A DNA stretch of 64,000 nucleotides from Rothia sp. (in: high G+C Gram-positive bacteria) (GTDB taxonomy: Bacteria; Actinomycetota; Actinomycetes; Actinomycetales; Micrococcaceae). The notes beneath the pieces were generated by a model, which was not told the origin of the DNA, did not search any database, and saw only the letters and a program-made list of their open reading frames with translations. Shown in pieces: positions 55,114 to 63,840 of the stretch (position 1 is the first letter of the stretch; the number at the start of each line of letters is the position of its first letter). Where the stretch lies: NCBI RefSeq assembly GCF_030540545.1, contig NZ_JAUNVZ010000001.1, positions 226,130 to 290,129 of the forward strand, in the 5' to 3' direction. Position numbers and translations under genes: made by a program.

Positions 55114-55425
55114 CTAAGCTGCCGGGCGCGCGGGAACTTCCTTTTTACCCGCAGCATAGGCGGCGGCGCGATCCTTAGCCTTAACCCTCAGACCGCTGGC
55201 AATCAAAATACGGGTTAGTTCCCCGGCGCTTACCGCCTGCGCGCCCAGAGAGAGCAGCTCATCGTACATCCAGATGGGCACATCATAATGATCTAAATCA
55301 AAGGCGCGCGGATCAATACCGGCACGCGCCGCAAAATCGTGCAGCTCCTCCAACGATGTATCGGAGATTAGATGCGAAAAATGCGTGCCGTGCGCCGGCC
55401 AGAGTGCGGGGTCAAGATAAATCAC
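55114..55425 (-). CDS. DUF4031 domain protein
   Basis: A 103-aa protein starting MIYLDPALWPAHGTHFSHLISD, with FAARAGIDPRAFDLDHYDVP and a C-terminal AGELTRILIASGLRVKAKDR segment. This is the short actinobacterial DUF4031 family of unknown function. No ribosome binding site or partner gene is evident; it is a single-gene unit on the minus strand. Confidence 0.85.
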   Translation of the reverse strand: MIYLDPALWPAHGTHFSHLISDTSLEELHDFAARAGIDPRAFDLDHYDVPIWMYDELLSLGAQAVSAGELTRILIASGLRVKAKDRAAAYAAGKKEVPARPAA

Positions 55426-55582
55426 CTCTCTAGTCTAGGCAGAGCGCGCGGGCACCGCAGGGGAGAAAGCGCTAATGTTCACCCAACGGTGAGCCTGTTC
55501 GCTCTGCGCACTAAAGCCAACGGTGGGCAGCCAGTGAATCGGTGCGGGCTCTTAGGCGCGGTACTGTACTATAGATATATAT

Positions 55583-55658
55583 GCCCTCGTAGCTCAGGGG
55601 ATAGAGCACTTCTCTCCTAAAGAAGGTGTCGGACGTTCGAATCGTCTCGGGGGCACCA
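55583..55658 (+). tRNA. tRNA-Arg (anticodon CCU), CCA encoded
   Basis: A full cloverleaf: acceptor GCCCTCG pairs with CGGGGGC, D arm GCTC...GAGC, anticodon stem CTTCT/AGAAG around CTCCTAA giving anticodon CCU, T arm GGACG-TTCGAAT-CGTCT, discriminator A at 55655 and encoded CCA at 55656-55658. It reads AGG. A hairpin terminator follows at once. No attachment-site duplication is seen. Confidence 0.95.
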
Positions 55659-55660
55659 CT

Positions 55661-55697
55661 AACCGCCGTGTCCTGTCAATGACGCGGCGGTTTTTAT
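55661..55697 (+). terminator. Hairpin terminator after tRNA-Arg
   Basis: AACCGCCG and CGGCGGTT form the core stem, followed by TTTTA. Confidence 0.8.
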
Positions 55698-55733
55698 ATC
55701 CTTGAAATACCTGCGCGCGTAGAAAGGACAACT

Positions 55734-58607
55734 ATGAGCAGCACCCCCGAATCCTTCCCCGCGGGAGAGGATGCCCTCTTCGGCATGGACTTCTCCGCGC
55801 CCTACGACCCCGAATACGACGGCTATGTACCCGATGAAGCGGCAGCGGCTGAACCCTACCCGGCTACGGATCCTTTTGCTGGTGCCGACCCCTTTGCCGG
55901 TATGGATCTCATGGCAAACCCCGCGCCCCTGAACGATGCCCAGGCTATTGCCGCCCACGAAGACGCCCTGGGCGAATTTATGCCTCCTGCCTATCGCGTG
56001 GGTGGCAACGGGGAGGACTATGACCCCGCCGACCCCTACGCTCTGGCCCAGGCAGCTCCCACTTATAACCCGCACAGCCTGCTAGAAGGCTTGAACGAGC
56101 GCCAGCACCAGGCGGTCGTGCACTCCGGTACCCCTCTGCTCATTGTCGCCGGCGCGGGCTCGGGTAAAACCCGCGTGCTCACCCACCGCATCGCTTACCT
56201 GCTGGCAACCGGACGCGCGCATCCGGGTCAGATTCTTGCCATTACCTTTACCAATAAGGCGGCGGCTGAAATGCGCGAGCGTATTGAGGCGCTCATTGGC
56301 CCGCGCGCTCAGCGCATGTGGGTTTCGACCTTCCACAGCTTCTGCGTGCGCGTGCTGCGCCGTGAAGCAGCGGCTCTGGGGCTCAAATCCACCTTTACTA
56401 TTTACGACTCGGCGGACTCGCAGCGCCTGCTGAGCCTGATTATTAAAGAAAAGGGGCTGGACCCGAAGAAGTTCAGCGCCCGCGCGGTCGGTTCTGCCAT
56501 CTCGAATCTGAAGAATGAGCTGGTCACCGCCCGCTCCTATGCGGCGCGAGTATCTGCCTCCAATCCTTGGGAGCACGGCGTATCTACCGTCTACAGCGCC
56601 TATAGTGCGCGCCTGGCGGCGGCAAACTCCCTGGATTTTGACGATCTGATTGCTAAGACTGTGCAGCTGCTACGCGAAAACCCCGAGCTGGCAAACTACT
56701 ATCGCCGCAAGTTCCGCCATATTCTGGTGGACGAGTATCAGGACACCAACCACGCCCAGTATGTGCTGGTGCGTGAGCTGGTGGGTGCCCACGCGCCCGC
56801 AGACCACCGTGAGCCGGGGGAGAAAAACCCGAATCCGAATGCGCCGACTCCCGGTGAGCTGACCGTGGTGGGCGACTCCGACCAGTCCATTTATGCCTTC
56901 CGCGGTGCCGATATTCGCAATATTATCGACTTCGAGAAGGACTACCCCAACGCGACCACCATTTTGCTGGAGCAGAACTACCGCTCTACGCAGAATATTC
57001 TCTCCGCAGCTAATGCGGTGATTGAGCGCAACCCCGATCGCCGCGAGAAGAAGCTCTGGACTGCCTCGGGTGCGGGCGAGAAGATTATTGGCTATGTGGC
57101 TGACTCCGAGCACGCCGAGGCACGCTATATTGCCCAGGAAATTGACCGCCTGAGCGATGAATACGGGGTTAAGCCCTCGGATGTGGCGATTTTCTACCGC
57201 ACCAATGCCCAGTCGCGCGCCCTGGAAGAAATGCTCATGCGCGCGGGTCTGCCCTATCGTGTGGTTGGTGGCACCCGATTCTACGAGCGCAAGGAAATTA
57301 AGGACGCCCTGGCGTATCTGCGCGCTCTGTCCAACCCGGATGATGATATTTCGGTGCGTCGCATTCTGAATGAGCCCAAACGCGGTATTGGCGCCAAGAG
57401 CGAATCGGTGGTTGCCGATTACGCTACCGCGCGCAATATTTCCTTCTTTAGCGCCGCCCAGCAGGCTGGCTCTATTGACGCTCTGGGTGCTGCTGCGGTT
57501 AAAAAGTACGCCGCTTTTGTGCAGCTCATGGAGGATCTGGCGCAGATTTCCCGCACCGAGTCCGCCTCCACCACCCTGGAGGCTGTGCTGGAGCAGAGCG
57601 GCTATTTGCAGACCCTGCGTGAGTCCAAGGACATTCAGGATGAGTCGCGCGTGGAGAACCTCTCCGAGCTGCTGGACGCCATGGTTGAGTTTGAGAACGA
57701 TAACCCCGGTGCTGATTTGGAGCAGTTCCTGGAGCATGTCTCCCTGGTGGCGGATGCCGATTCCATTCCCTCCCGCCCGGCAACGGCGGATGGTTCGACC
57801 CCCAGCGCGGCTCAGATTGCAGCCGAGGCAGCAGAAGCTAAGGAAGCGGGCGTTATTACTCTGATGACTCTGCACACCGCTAAGGGTCTGGAGTTCCCCG
57901 TGGTCTTTTTGACCGGTATGGAGTACGGTTTGTTCCCGCATCAGCGTGCCCTGACCGATGAGAAGGAAATGAGCGAGGAGCGCCGCCTGGCGTATGTGGG
58001 TCTGACTCGCGCCATGGAGCGCCTGTACGTGACTCGCGCGGAGGCTCGCACTATGTGGGGTAAGAGTACTTTTAATCCGCCCTCGCCTTTCTTGGAGGAG
58101 ATTCCGGAGGATCTGCTGGATTGGAAGCGTACCGGTAGTACCTTTGGTGGTTTTGGTGCCTCCGGTATGGGTTCCTATGGTTCCGTTTATGGCTCCGGTG
58201 GGTATTCTTCCGGTAGCTACGGCGGATATTCTTCGGCAGGCTACTCCTCCGGCGGCTACCGTGGCTCTTCTAGCGGCTACCGCGAGAATTCTTCAAGCTC
58301 CTATGATGAGGGTTCGCAGGTCTCCCGTGGCCCCTCTAGTGCTGCGGTGAATGGCTCGGCATCCTACGGTTTGGCGGCTGCCGCTCGCGCCGCGGGTGCT
58401 ACCTCCAAACCTCAGGCATCTCGGGTGCACCAGGCTAAGGAAGTGGTGCAGTTGGCGGTGGGGGATAAGGTCTCCCATAAGAGCTTTGGTACCGGTGTTG
58501 TGCTGGCGTTGGAAGGGCGCGGGGATAAGACCGTAGCGAAGGTTCGCTTTGGCTCGGAAGAGAAGCGTCTGCTGCTGCGTTATGCACCGGTGCAGAAGCT
58601 CTCCTAA
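55734..58607 (+). CDS. pcrA: ATP-dependent DNA helicase PcrA/UvrD
   Basis: A 957-aa superfamily 1A helicase. An acidic, Pro/Ala-rich N-terminal extension of about 115 residues precedes the core (LLEGLNERQHQAVVHSGTPLLIVAGAGSGKTRVL, Walker A). Further motifs are AITFTNKAAAEMRERI, ILVDEYQDTN, VVGDSDQSIYAFRGAD, LEQNYRST, VMTLHTAKGLEFPVVF and EERRLAYVGLTRAMERLY. After the core lies a Gly/Ser/Tyr-rich stretch (about 845-895), then the C-terminal Tudor-like domain (GDKVSHKSFGTGVVLALEGRGDKTVAKVRF) that contacts RNA polymerase in PcrA. It unwinds DNA in repair and replication-transcription conflict. Confidence 0.95.
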   Translation: MSSTPESFPAGEDALFGMDFSAPYDPEYDGYVPDEAAAAEPYPATDPFAGADPFAGMDLMANPAPLNDAQAIAAHEDALGEFMPPAYRVGGNGEDYDPADPYALAQAAPTYNPHSLLEGLNERQHQAVVHSGTPLLIVAGAGSGKTRVLTHRIAYLLATGRAHPGQILAITFTNKAAAEMRERIEALIGPRAQRMWVSTFHSFCVRVLRREAAALGLKSTFTIYDSADSQRLLSLIIKEKGLDPKKFSARAVGSAISNLKNELVTARSYAARVSASNPWEHGVSTVYSAYSARLAAANSLDFDDLIAKTVQLLRENPELANYYRRKFRHILVDEYQDTNHAQYVLVRELVGAHAPADHREPGEKNPNPNAPTPGELTVVGDSDQSIYAFRGADIRNIIDFEKDYPNATTILLEQNYRSTQNILSAANAVIERNPDRREKKLWTASGAGEKIIGYVADSEHAEARYIAQEIDRLSDEYGVKPSDVAIFYRTNAQSRALEEMLMRAGLPYRVVGGTRFYERKEIKDALAYLRALSNPDDDISVRRILNEPKRGIGAKSESVVADYATARNISFFSAAQQAGSIDALGAAAVKKYAAFVQLMEDLAQISRTESASTTLEAVLEQSGYLQTLRESKDIQDESRVENLSELLDAMVEFENDNPGADLEQFLEHVSLVADADSIPSRPATADGSTPSAAQIAAEAAEAKEAGVITLMTLHTAKGLEFPVVFLTGMEYGLFPHQRALTDEKEMSEERRLAYVGLTRAMERLYVTRAEARTMWGKSTFNPPSPFLEEIPEDLLDWKRTGSTFGGFGASGMGSYGSVYGSGGYSSGSYGGYSSAGYSSGGYRGSSSGYRENSSSSYDEGSQVSRGPSSAAVNGSASYGLAAAARAAGATSKPQASRVHQAKEVVQLAVGDKVSHKSFGTGVVLALEGRGDKTVAKVRFGSEEKRLLLRYAPVQKLS

Positions 58608-58874
58608 GGCTAAAATTCGGGGCGTGTGCTCAATGGTTTAGGTGGATGAAACTCTTTGCCGAAAACTGTTAAGCGCACGCTCTAGATTTTTTGCCAAAAT
58701 GGGGCTTCTCGGGTGCGCATCAGTGGTGATATCGGATAAAGTAATAGATGAGAAACTTTTGAAGTGTGCCGGTGTGTGCTCACTAAAGGGTACGTGCCGA
58801 CATGGTTTGAAAATCTCACTAAGACCAGGCCGCCACGTAATGTGACGGCACCACTTCGACGAAGAAGGACTCCT

Positions 58875-60041
58875 GTGGACCTTTTCGAATACCAGGCGCG
58901 CGATCTCTTCGCTAAGCACGGCGTACCCGTGCTCAAGGGCATTGTTGCGACCACCCCTGAAGAAGCAAAGGCAGCAGCTGAGGAGATTGGCGGTCTGACC
59001 GTCATCAAGGCTCAGGTGAAGACTGGCGGCCGTGGTAAGGCCGGTGGCGTTAAGCTGGCTCGCACCCCCGAGGAAGCTTATGAGCATGCACAGGCAATCC
59101 TGGGCATGGACATCAAGGGCCACACCGTTCACCGTGTGCTGGTTGCTGAAGGTGCGGACATCGCAGAGGAATACTACTTCTCCCTGCTGCTGGACCGCGC
59201 AAACCGCTCCTACCTGGCAATGTGCTCGGTTGAAGGCGGTATGGAAATTGAGCAGCTGGCTGCTGAGCGTCCCGAGGCACTGGCAAAGGTAGAGGTTGAC
59301 CCGCTGGTTGGCATCGACGCTGCTAAGGCTGAGGAAATCGTAAAGGCTGCTGGCTTCTCCGAGGAGCTGCAGGCTAAGGTTGCTCCCGTACTGGTCAAGC
59401 TGGGCGAGGTCTTCACCAAGGAAGACGCAACCCTGGTTGAGGTGAACCCGCTGGTTCAGACCCCCGCCGGTGACATCCTGGCTCTGGACGGCAAGGTTTC
59501 CCTGGACGACAACGCAGAATTCCGCCAGCCCGAGCACGAGGCTCTGGTGGACAAGTCCGCTGAGAACCCGCTGGAAGCAAAGGCTAAGCAGCACGATCTG
59601 AACTACGTGAAGCTGGACGGCGAGGTCGGTATCGTGGGTAACGGTGCTGGTCTGGTGATGTCCACTCTGGACGTCGTTGCATACGCTGGCGAGAACCACG
59701 GCAATGTGAAGCCCGCTAACTTCCTGGATATTGGTGGTGGCGCTTCCGCTGAGGTCATGGCTGCAGGTCTGGAAATCATCCTGGGCGACGAGCAGGTCAA
59801 GAGCGTGTTCGTGAACGTCTTCGGTGGTATTACCTCCTGCGACGCTGTGGCTAACGGTATCGTCAAGGCTCTGGAGATTCTGGGCGACGCAGCAACCAAG
59901 CCGCTGGTTGTCCGCCTGGACGGCAACAACGTTGTAGAAGGCCGCCGTATCCTCAGCGAGGCAAACCACCCGCTGATCGTACAGGCAGAAACCATGGACT
60001 CCGGTGCCGACAAGGCAGCAGAGCTCGCTCACAAGGCCTAA
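58875..60041 (+). CDS. sucC: Succinate-CoA ligase, ADP-forming, beta subunit
   Basis: GTG 58875 is chosen (AAGGA upstream and the conserved [19 protein letters not shown] follows); an upstream in-frame start at 58764 adds 37 unrelated residues. The 388-aa beta subunit has an ATP-grasp domain ([38 protein letters not shown]) and the C-terminal CoA-ligase part ([14 protein letters not shown]...[16 protein letters not shown]). With SucD it makes ATP from succinyl-CoA in the TCA cycle. sucD follows after 29 nt. Confidence 0.96.
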   Translation: MDLFEYQARDLFAKHGVPVLKGIVATTPEEAKAAAEEIGGLTVIKAQVKTGGRGKAGGVKLARTPEEAYEHAQAILGMDIKGHTVHRVLVAEGADIAEEYYFSLLLDRANRSYLAMCSVEGGMEIEQLAAERPEALAKVEVDPLVGIDAAKAEEIVKAAGFSEELQAKVAPVLVKLGEVFTKEDATLVEVNPLVQTPAGDILALDGKVSLDDNAEFRQPEHEALVDKSAENPLEAKAKQHDLNYVKLDGEVGIVGNGAGLVMSTLDVVAYAGENHGNVKPANFLDIGGGASAEVMAAGLEIILGDEQVKSVFVNVFGGITSCDAVANGIVKALEILGDAATKPLVVRLDGNNVVEGRRILSEANHPLIVQAETMDSGADKAAELAHKA

Positions 60042-60070
60042 TCGCCAGCAAAGGATTTCAAGGAAAAACT

Positions 60071-60988
60071 ATGTCTATTTTCGTGAACAAGGACTCTAAG
60101 GTCATCGTTCAGGGCATTACCGGCGGCGAAGGCACCAAGCACACCGCTCGCATGCTCGCAGCAGGCACCAACATTGTGGGCGGCGTGAACGCTCGCAAGG
60201 CTGGCACCACCGTATCCCACAAGGATAAGAACGGCAACGACATTGAGCTGGACGTTTTCGGTTCCGTTGCTGAGGCTATTGAGAAGACCGGCGCTGACGT
60301 TTCCATCGTCTTCGTTCCGCCGGCCTTCACCAAGGCTGCAGTGCTCGAGGCTATCGAAGCTAAGATCGGCCTGGTTGTCGTGATCACCGAGGGTGTTCCG
60401 GTTCAGGACACCGCTGAGTTCTGGGCCGCTGCTAAGGCATCCGTGGACGAGAACGGCAAGCAGATCACCCGCATTATCGGCCCGAACTGCCCCGGTATCA
60501 TCACCCCCGATGAGTGCCTGGTGGGTATCACCCCCGCAAACATCACCGGTAAGGGCAAAATCGGTCTGGTTTCCAAGTCCGGTACTCTGACCTACCAGAT
60601 GATGTTCGAGCTGGCTGACATTGGCTTCACCACCGCTATTGGTATTGGTGGCGACCCCATTATCGGTACCACTCACATTGACGCTCTGGAGGCTTTCGAG
60701 GCTGACCCCGAGACCGAGGCTATTGTGATGATTGGTGAGATCGGTGGTGACGCTGAGGAGCGCGCTGCTGAGTACATCAAGGCTCACGTGACCAAGCCGG
60801 TTGTTGGCTACGTTGCAGGCTTCACCGCTCCCGAGGGTAAGACCATGGGTCACGCGGGTGCGATTGTTTCCGGTTCTTCCGGTACCGCACAGGCTAAGAA
60901 GGAAGCTCTGGAAGCTGCAGGCGTGAAGGTGGGTAAGACCCCCTCCGAGGCTGCTGCTCTGATGCGCGAAATCTTCGCAGCTAAGTAA
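60071..60988 (+). CDS. sucD: Succinate-CoA ligase, ADP-forming, alpha subunit
   Basis: A 305-aa alpha subunit with an N-terminal CoA-binding Rossmann domain ([22 protein letters not shown], where most relatives have GxTGxxGxFH), [12 protein letters not shown], the CoA-ligase domain and the phosphohistidine region [18 protein letters not shown]. An RBS-like AAGGATTTCAAGGAAA precedes the ATG. Second gene of sucCD, closed by a perfect terminator. Confidence 0.96.
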   Translation: MSIFVNKDSKVIVQGITGGEGTKHTARMLAAGTNIVGGVNARKAGTTVSHKDKNGNDIELDVFGSVAEAIEKTGADVSIVFVPPAFTKAAVLEAIEAKIGLVVVITEGVPVQDTAEFWAAAKASVDENGKQITRIIGPNCPGIITPDECLVGITPANITGKGKIGLVSKSGTLTYQMMFELADIGFTTAIGIGGDPIIGTTHIDALEAFEADPETEAIVMIGEIGGDAEERAAEYIKAHVTKPVVGYVAGFTAPEGKTMGHAGAIVSGSSGTAQAKKEALEAAGVKVGKTPSEAAALMREIFAAK

Positions 60989-60999
60989 GCTCTTTAGCT

Positions 61000-61040
61000 A
61001 AAAGTCGCCCGGGATAGATATTCTATCCCGGGCGACTTTT
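61000..61040 (+). terminator. Hairpin terminator after sucD
   Basis: Perfect 19-nt arms (61000-61018 and 61022-61040) starting AAAAGTCG and ending CGACTTTT. Confidence 0.88.
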
Positions 61041-61098
61041 TGCTGTATTGGGTTCACGTCACGGGGCGTGAGCATGTAAGCTAGTAGTAGCTCTTGTA

Positions 61099-61143
61099 GA
61101 AAATCCCCCGCTCCTGTATCTGACACAGTGGCGGGGGATTTTC
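61099..61143 (-). terminator. Hairpin terminator of the mbfA-like gene
   Basis: GAAAATCCCCCGC and GCGGGGGATTTTC form a perfect 13-bp stem with 19-nt loop, with T-run on the minus strand; 14 nt beyond the stop at 61157. Confidence 0.8.
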
Positions 61144-61156
61144 CTTAAACCAGGGA

Positions 61157-62545
61157 CTAGCCCAGGGTTGTACCGAAAATGGTACCCAGCAGGTAGGTCA
61201 CACCAGCTGCACCCAGACCGATGAGAATCTGACGCAGACCGCGCTTGAGCGGAGAAGCACCCGAAAGCAGACCTACAATACCGCCCGTAAAGCCCAGAGC
61301 GGCGGTCACAAAAAGCAGTGAAAGCACCATTGCCCACACACCCGACATGCCGAAAATATAGGGCAGAATCGGCACCAGAGCACCCGAGGCAAAGAAACTA
61401 AAAGAAGCCGCCGCAGCACCAATATCGGTACCCAGAGCCACGTTCTCCTCTTCCTCCTCAGCCTCGGGGTTGAAGGATAGGGAAGGGTCGCAATCGCAGT
61501 TCAGGGCGCCCAGACGCTCCTGGGCACGGTGATGGGCTGCCTCATCGTCCATGCCGCGAGCCTTATAAATCAGCTCCAGCTCATTAGCGTTAATATCCAA
61601 ATCCCCGGCCACCTGCAGCGTCACCTGAGTCGGCTGGGACGCATCCAGCAGCTCACGCTGAGAGCGCACCGATACGAACTCACCGGCAGCCATAGAGAGC
61701 GCGCCGGAGAGCAAACCGGCAACACCCGAGAGTAGAACCATTGAAGAGGAAGCACCCGAGGCGGTAATACCAATGGTCAACGCCAGGTTGGAGACCAAAC
61801 CGTCATTGGCACCAAAGACCGCGGCGCGGAAATTACCCGAGAGCTTCTCGCGGCCGCTGGTTGCCAGGGCGCGAATAATCTCCTCATGGATTGCCTCATC
61901 AGCTGCCATTTCTTCGGTAGCGTCCGGGTCCTCAGCGTAGGGGGAGCGGGACTCCGCCATCTGAGCCATCGCCAAAATGAACACCGAACCGAAGTGCTTT
62001 GCTAAGAATTGCAGGGTTGCTGACGAGAAGGAGGGGCGTGCGGGCGGGTTGGCGTGCTCGCCGAGCATATCGCGCCAATGCTGCTGGTGGCGTTTCTCGG
62101 CTTCGGCAACCTGCATGAGGATCTCTTTATCGCGTCCCTCGGCGCGCTGTGCCAGGTATCGGTAGATGCGCGCCTCGGATTCCTCATCGGCAAGGTAGCG
62201 GCGCCAGCGCTTAATCTGTGCCTGGGTGGGAGCTTCAACGGCGCTATGGCGTGCGGGCTCTTTAATGGTGTCGGGGCTGACGATTGATTGTACGCTTACC
62301 GGTGCCTGTGCGCGCTGTACGTGCACAGTGGTGCGGCGGTTATAGCGTGCTGGTAGTGCCGGTGCGCTGGAGGTTACCGGTCGTACGTGCAGTTGGGATG
62401 TGGAGGTAATGCTTTCATTGCGGGTGCGCACCAGGGGGGTGACCTGTCCACGGGAGCGTTCGTTGCTCTGCTGAGTCTCGCTTACCTGGGTGCTGGTGGA
62501 CGTGTCGCGTGATGAGAAGTGCTGGGGGATGTTTTCGGTGCTCAT
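61157..62545 (-). CDS. Ferritin-like/VIT1 fusion (MbfA-like iron or manganese exporter)
   Basis: A 462-aa fusion. Residues 1-110 are Thr/Ser/Pro/Arg-rich and probably disordered. Residues about 111-235 are a rubrerythrin-type ferritin domain (YLADEESEARIYRYLAQRAEGRDKEILMQVAEAEKRHQQHW, carboxylate-histidine ligands). The rest is a VIT1/CCC1 domain with helices around AVFGANDGLVSNLALTIGI, LLSGALSMAAGEFVSVRSQRELL and three C-terminal helices. This order is that of MbfA, which exports iron and confers peroxide tolerance in alphaproteobacteria. It may be IdeR-controlled. MbfA identity is by architecture only. Confidence 0.85.
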   Translation of the reverse strand: MSTENIPQHFSSRDTSTSTQVSETQQSNERSRGQVTPLVRTRNESITSTSQLHVRPVTSSAPALPARYNRRTTVHVQRAQAPVSVQSIVSPDTIKEPARHSAVEAPTQAQIKRWRRYLADEESEARIYRYLAQRAEGRDKEILMQVAEAEKRHQQHWRDMLGEHANPPARPSFSSATLQFLAKHFGSVFILAMAQMAESRSPYAEDPDATEEMAADEAIHEEIIRALATSGREKLSGNFRAAVFGANDGLVSNLALTIGITASGASSSMVLLSGVAGLLSGALSMAAGEFVSVRSQRELLDASQPTQVTLQVAGDLDINANELELIYKARGMDDEAAHHRAQERLGALNCDCDPSLSFNPEAEEEEENVALGTDIGAAAASFSFFASGALVPILPYIFGMSGVWAMVLSLLFVTAALGFTGGIVGLLSGASPLKRGLRQILIGLGAAGVTYLLGTIFGTTLG

Positions 62546-62729
62546 GCTGTCTTTTCTGCTGCGGTGCTTTGTGAATTCTGCCTGTTAGTTCTAGGGTACG
62601 CGCTTGTGGGATGCTTAATCCACCAAGCTCATCGGTGCGCTAATGTTCGTTCCGGCGAAGATTTGACAGGAAGGCTTCGAAATTCCTGACAGACAATAAA
62701 GAAATATATTGTCATATTGGGTGTAATCC

Positions 62730-62758
62730 TTGACGCGAACAAGAGGGTGAAATAGCTT
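62730..62758 (+). promoter_or_regulatory. Possible promoter of the 84-aa membrane protein gene
   Basis: TTGACG (62730-62735) and TAGCTT (62753-62758) are spaced by 17 bp. GACAATA/TATTGTC forms a small inverted repeat just upstream (about 62691-62713). The rest of the 62546-62799 gap has no gene. Confidence 0.4.
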
Positions 62759-62799
62759 TATCTCTAAGATTATGTACTCAGCTGAAGAGGGTGGAGACT

Positions 62800-63054
62800 A
62801 TGAAGAAAGCTGAAGATCGGGTGTACGAATTGCACGGAATGAACCCTCCTCGTAAGGAATCAGCGTGGTTTAAGATTCCACGCGGTCTCTCAATGGCATT
62901 GGATTTTCTGTGGAGTTATGCAATGGCTACATTGTTCTTTGCTCTTGTCTTGCAGAAGCCCTGGCTGGGAGCAGGAGTGTATATCCCCGCCTTCCTGTGT
63001 GCTACTGCCTGGAATGTTGTAATTTACTGGGGTAGATACCGAAAAAAGAAGTGA
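62800..63054 (+). CDS. Small two-helix membrane protein
   Basis: ATG 62800 with GAGGGTGGAG just upstream gives 84 aa. A charged N-terminus (MKKAEDRVYELHGMNPPRKES) is followed by two hydrophobic helices (LSMALDFLWSYAMATLFFALVL and GAGVYIPAFLCATAWNVVIYW) and a basic RYRKKK end. No family or function is recognised. It is transcribed alone between its own promoter and a bidirectional terminator. Confidence 0.65.
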   Translation: MKKAEDRVYELHGMNPPRKESAWFKIPRGLSMALDFLWSYAMATLFFALVLQKPWLGAGVYIPAFLCATAWNVVIYWGRYRKKK

Positions 63055-63056
63055 GT

Positions 63057-63107
63057 AAAAGCCTGTGGGGCGAGTAGATGTACTACTCGCCCCACAGGCT
63101 TTTAGCT
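63057..63107. terminator. Bidirectional hairpin terminator
   Basis: Perfect 21-nt arms (63057-63077 and 63083-63103) starting AAAAGCC and ending GGCTTTT, between the convergent small protein gene and dps. Confidence 0.88.
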
Positions 63108-63131
63108 AGGTAGCTTTTCCCTCACAAGGCT

Positions 63132-63632
63132 TTAGGCGATTTCGCCTTCGCCGTTCTCCAGGAATGCGCGGATGAACCACTGGAACTTCTCCAGCTCAGC
63201 GGTCTGACCGATGAAGATATCCTCGGTTACGGGGTCCTTGCCGGACACAGCCTCAATAGCTGCACGGTGAGCCTCGATCACGCGGGTGTAGACCTCGTTC
63301 AGAGCCTTCAGATGGGTGGTCACGCGTGCGCGACCCACTGCGTAATCCTCAACGGAGCGTGCTGCAACCAGCGCGCCAGCCAGACCGTTGGGGGATGCAC
63401 CCAGGGTAGCCATGCGCTCTGCAATGGTGTCAACGAACTCGCGAACGGTATCAACCTGGGGATCAATCATTTCGTGCACTGCGATGAAACCGGGGCCAAT
63501 CACGTTCCAGTGAGCGTGCTTGAGCAGCAGGTGCAGGTCGTTCAAATCGTGCAGGCGTGCCTGCAGAACCTCGGAGAGCTCCTTGCCCTCTTCCAGGGAC
63601 AGACCGGGTGCGGTGTACTTTGCGTATGCCAT
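63132..63632 (-). CDS. dps: Dps-family ferritin-like DNA-protection protein
   Basis: A 166-aa Dps protein. The inter-subunit ferroxidase motif is present: H41 in LLLKHAHWNVIGPGF, H53 and D57 in IAVHEMID, followed by D61. Such proteins form 12-subunit cages that oxidise and store Fe2+ with hydrogen peroxide and can coat DNA. The N-terminus is short, with few of the basic residues that mediate DNA binding in E. coli Dps. Start at 63632 with AAGGAAAA upstream. Together with the MbfA-like gene it forms an iron-detoxification pair. Confidence 0.94.
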   Translation of the reverse strand: MAYAKYTAPGLSLEEGKELSEVLQARLHDLNDLHLLLKHAHWNVIGPGFIAVHEMIDPQVDTVREFVDTIAERMATLGASPNGLAGALVAARSVEDYAVGRARVTTHLKALNEVYTRVIEAHRAAIEAVSGKDPVTEDIFIGQTAELEKFQWFIRAFLENGEGEIA

Positions 63633-63704
63633 GAGATTTTCCTTCGTTTGATGGTTCTCTATGAGTTCTTTGTGTCCGGGCCTGTGCTCCCGGGCGTTGA
63701 TTTA

Positions 63705-63760
63705 AGTAAACCACTCCGGGCGCACCGATGCAAGTCTTATTTTGATAAGTTCATAATAAG
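63705..63760 (-). promoter_or_regulatory. Likely dps promoter with adjoining palindrome
   Basis: On the minus strand, -35 TTGCAT (63733-63728) and -10 TTTACT (63710-63705) are spaced by 17 bp. Directly upstream lies the palindrome CTTATTTTGATAAG (63736-63749) with a further ATAATAAG (63753-63760). The palindrome could be an operator for a metal- or peroxide-sensing regulator. Confidence 0.45.
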
Positions 63761-63840
63761 CCATCTATGACCCTCGAGAGTGTATAGCCTAAGTACTTTC
63801 TAGGACGCGTATCACCGTGCGCAAGTAGCTATGGCAATGC

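Noticed and set aside
55583-55658. tRNA-Arg as an integration site of a mobile element
   Set aside because: No integrase, no direct repeat of the tRNA 3' end and ordinary housekeeping genes on both sides.
58100-58420. GSY-rich repeats in pcrA as a DNA tandem repeat or CRISPR-like array
   Set aside because: The repetition is at protein level with varied codons; there are no uniform repeats and spacers.
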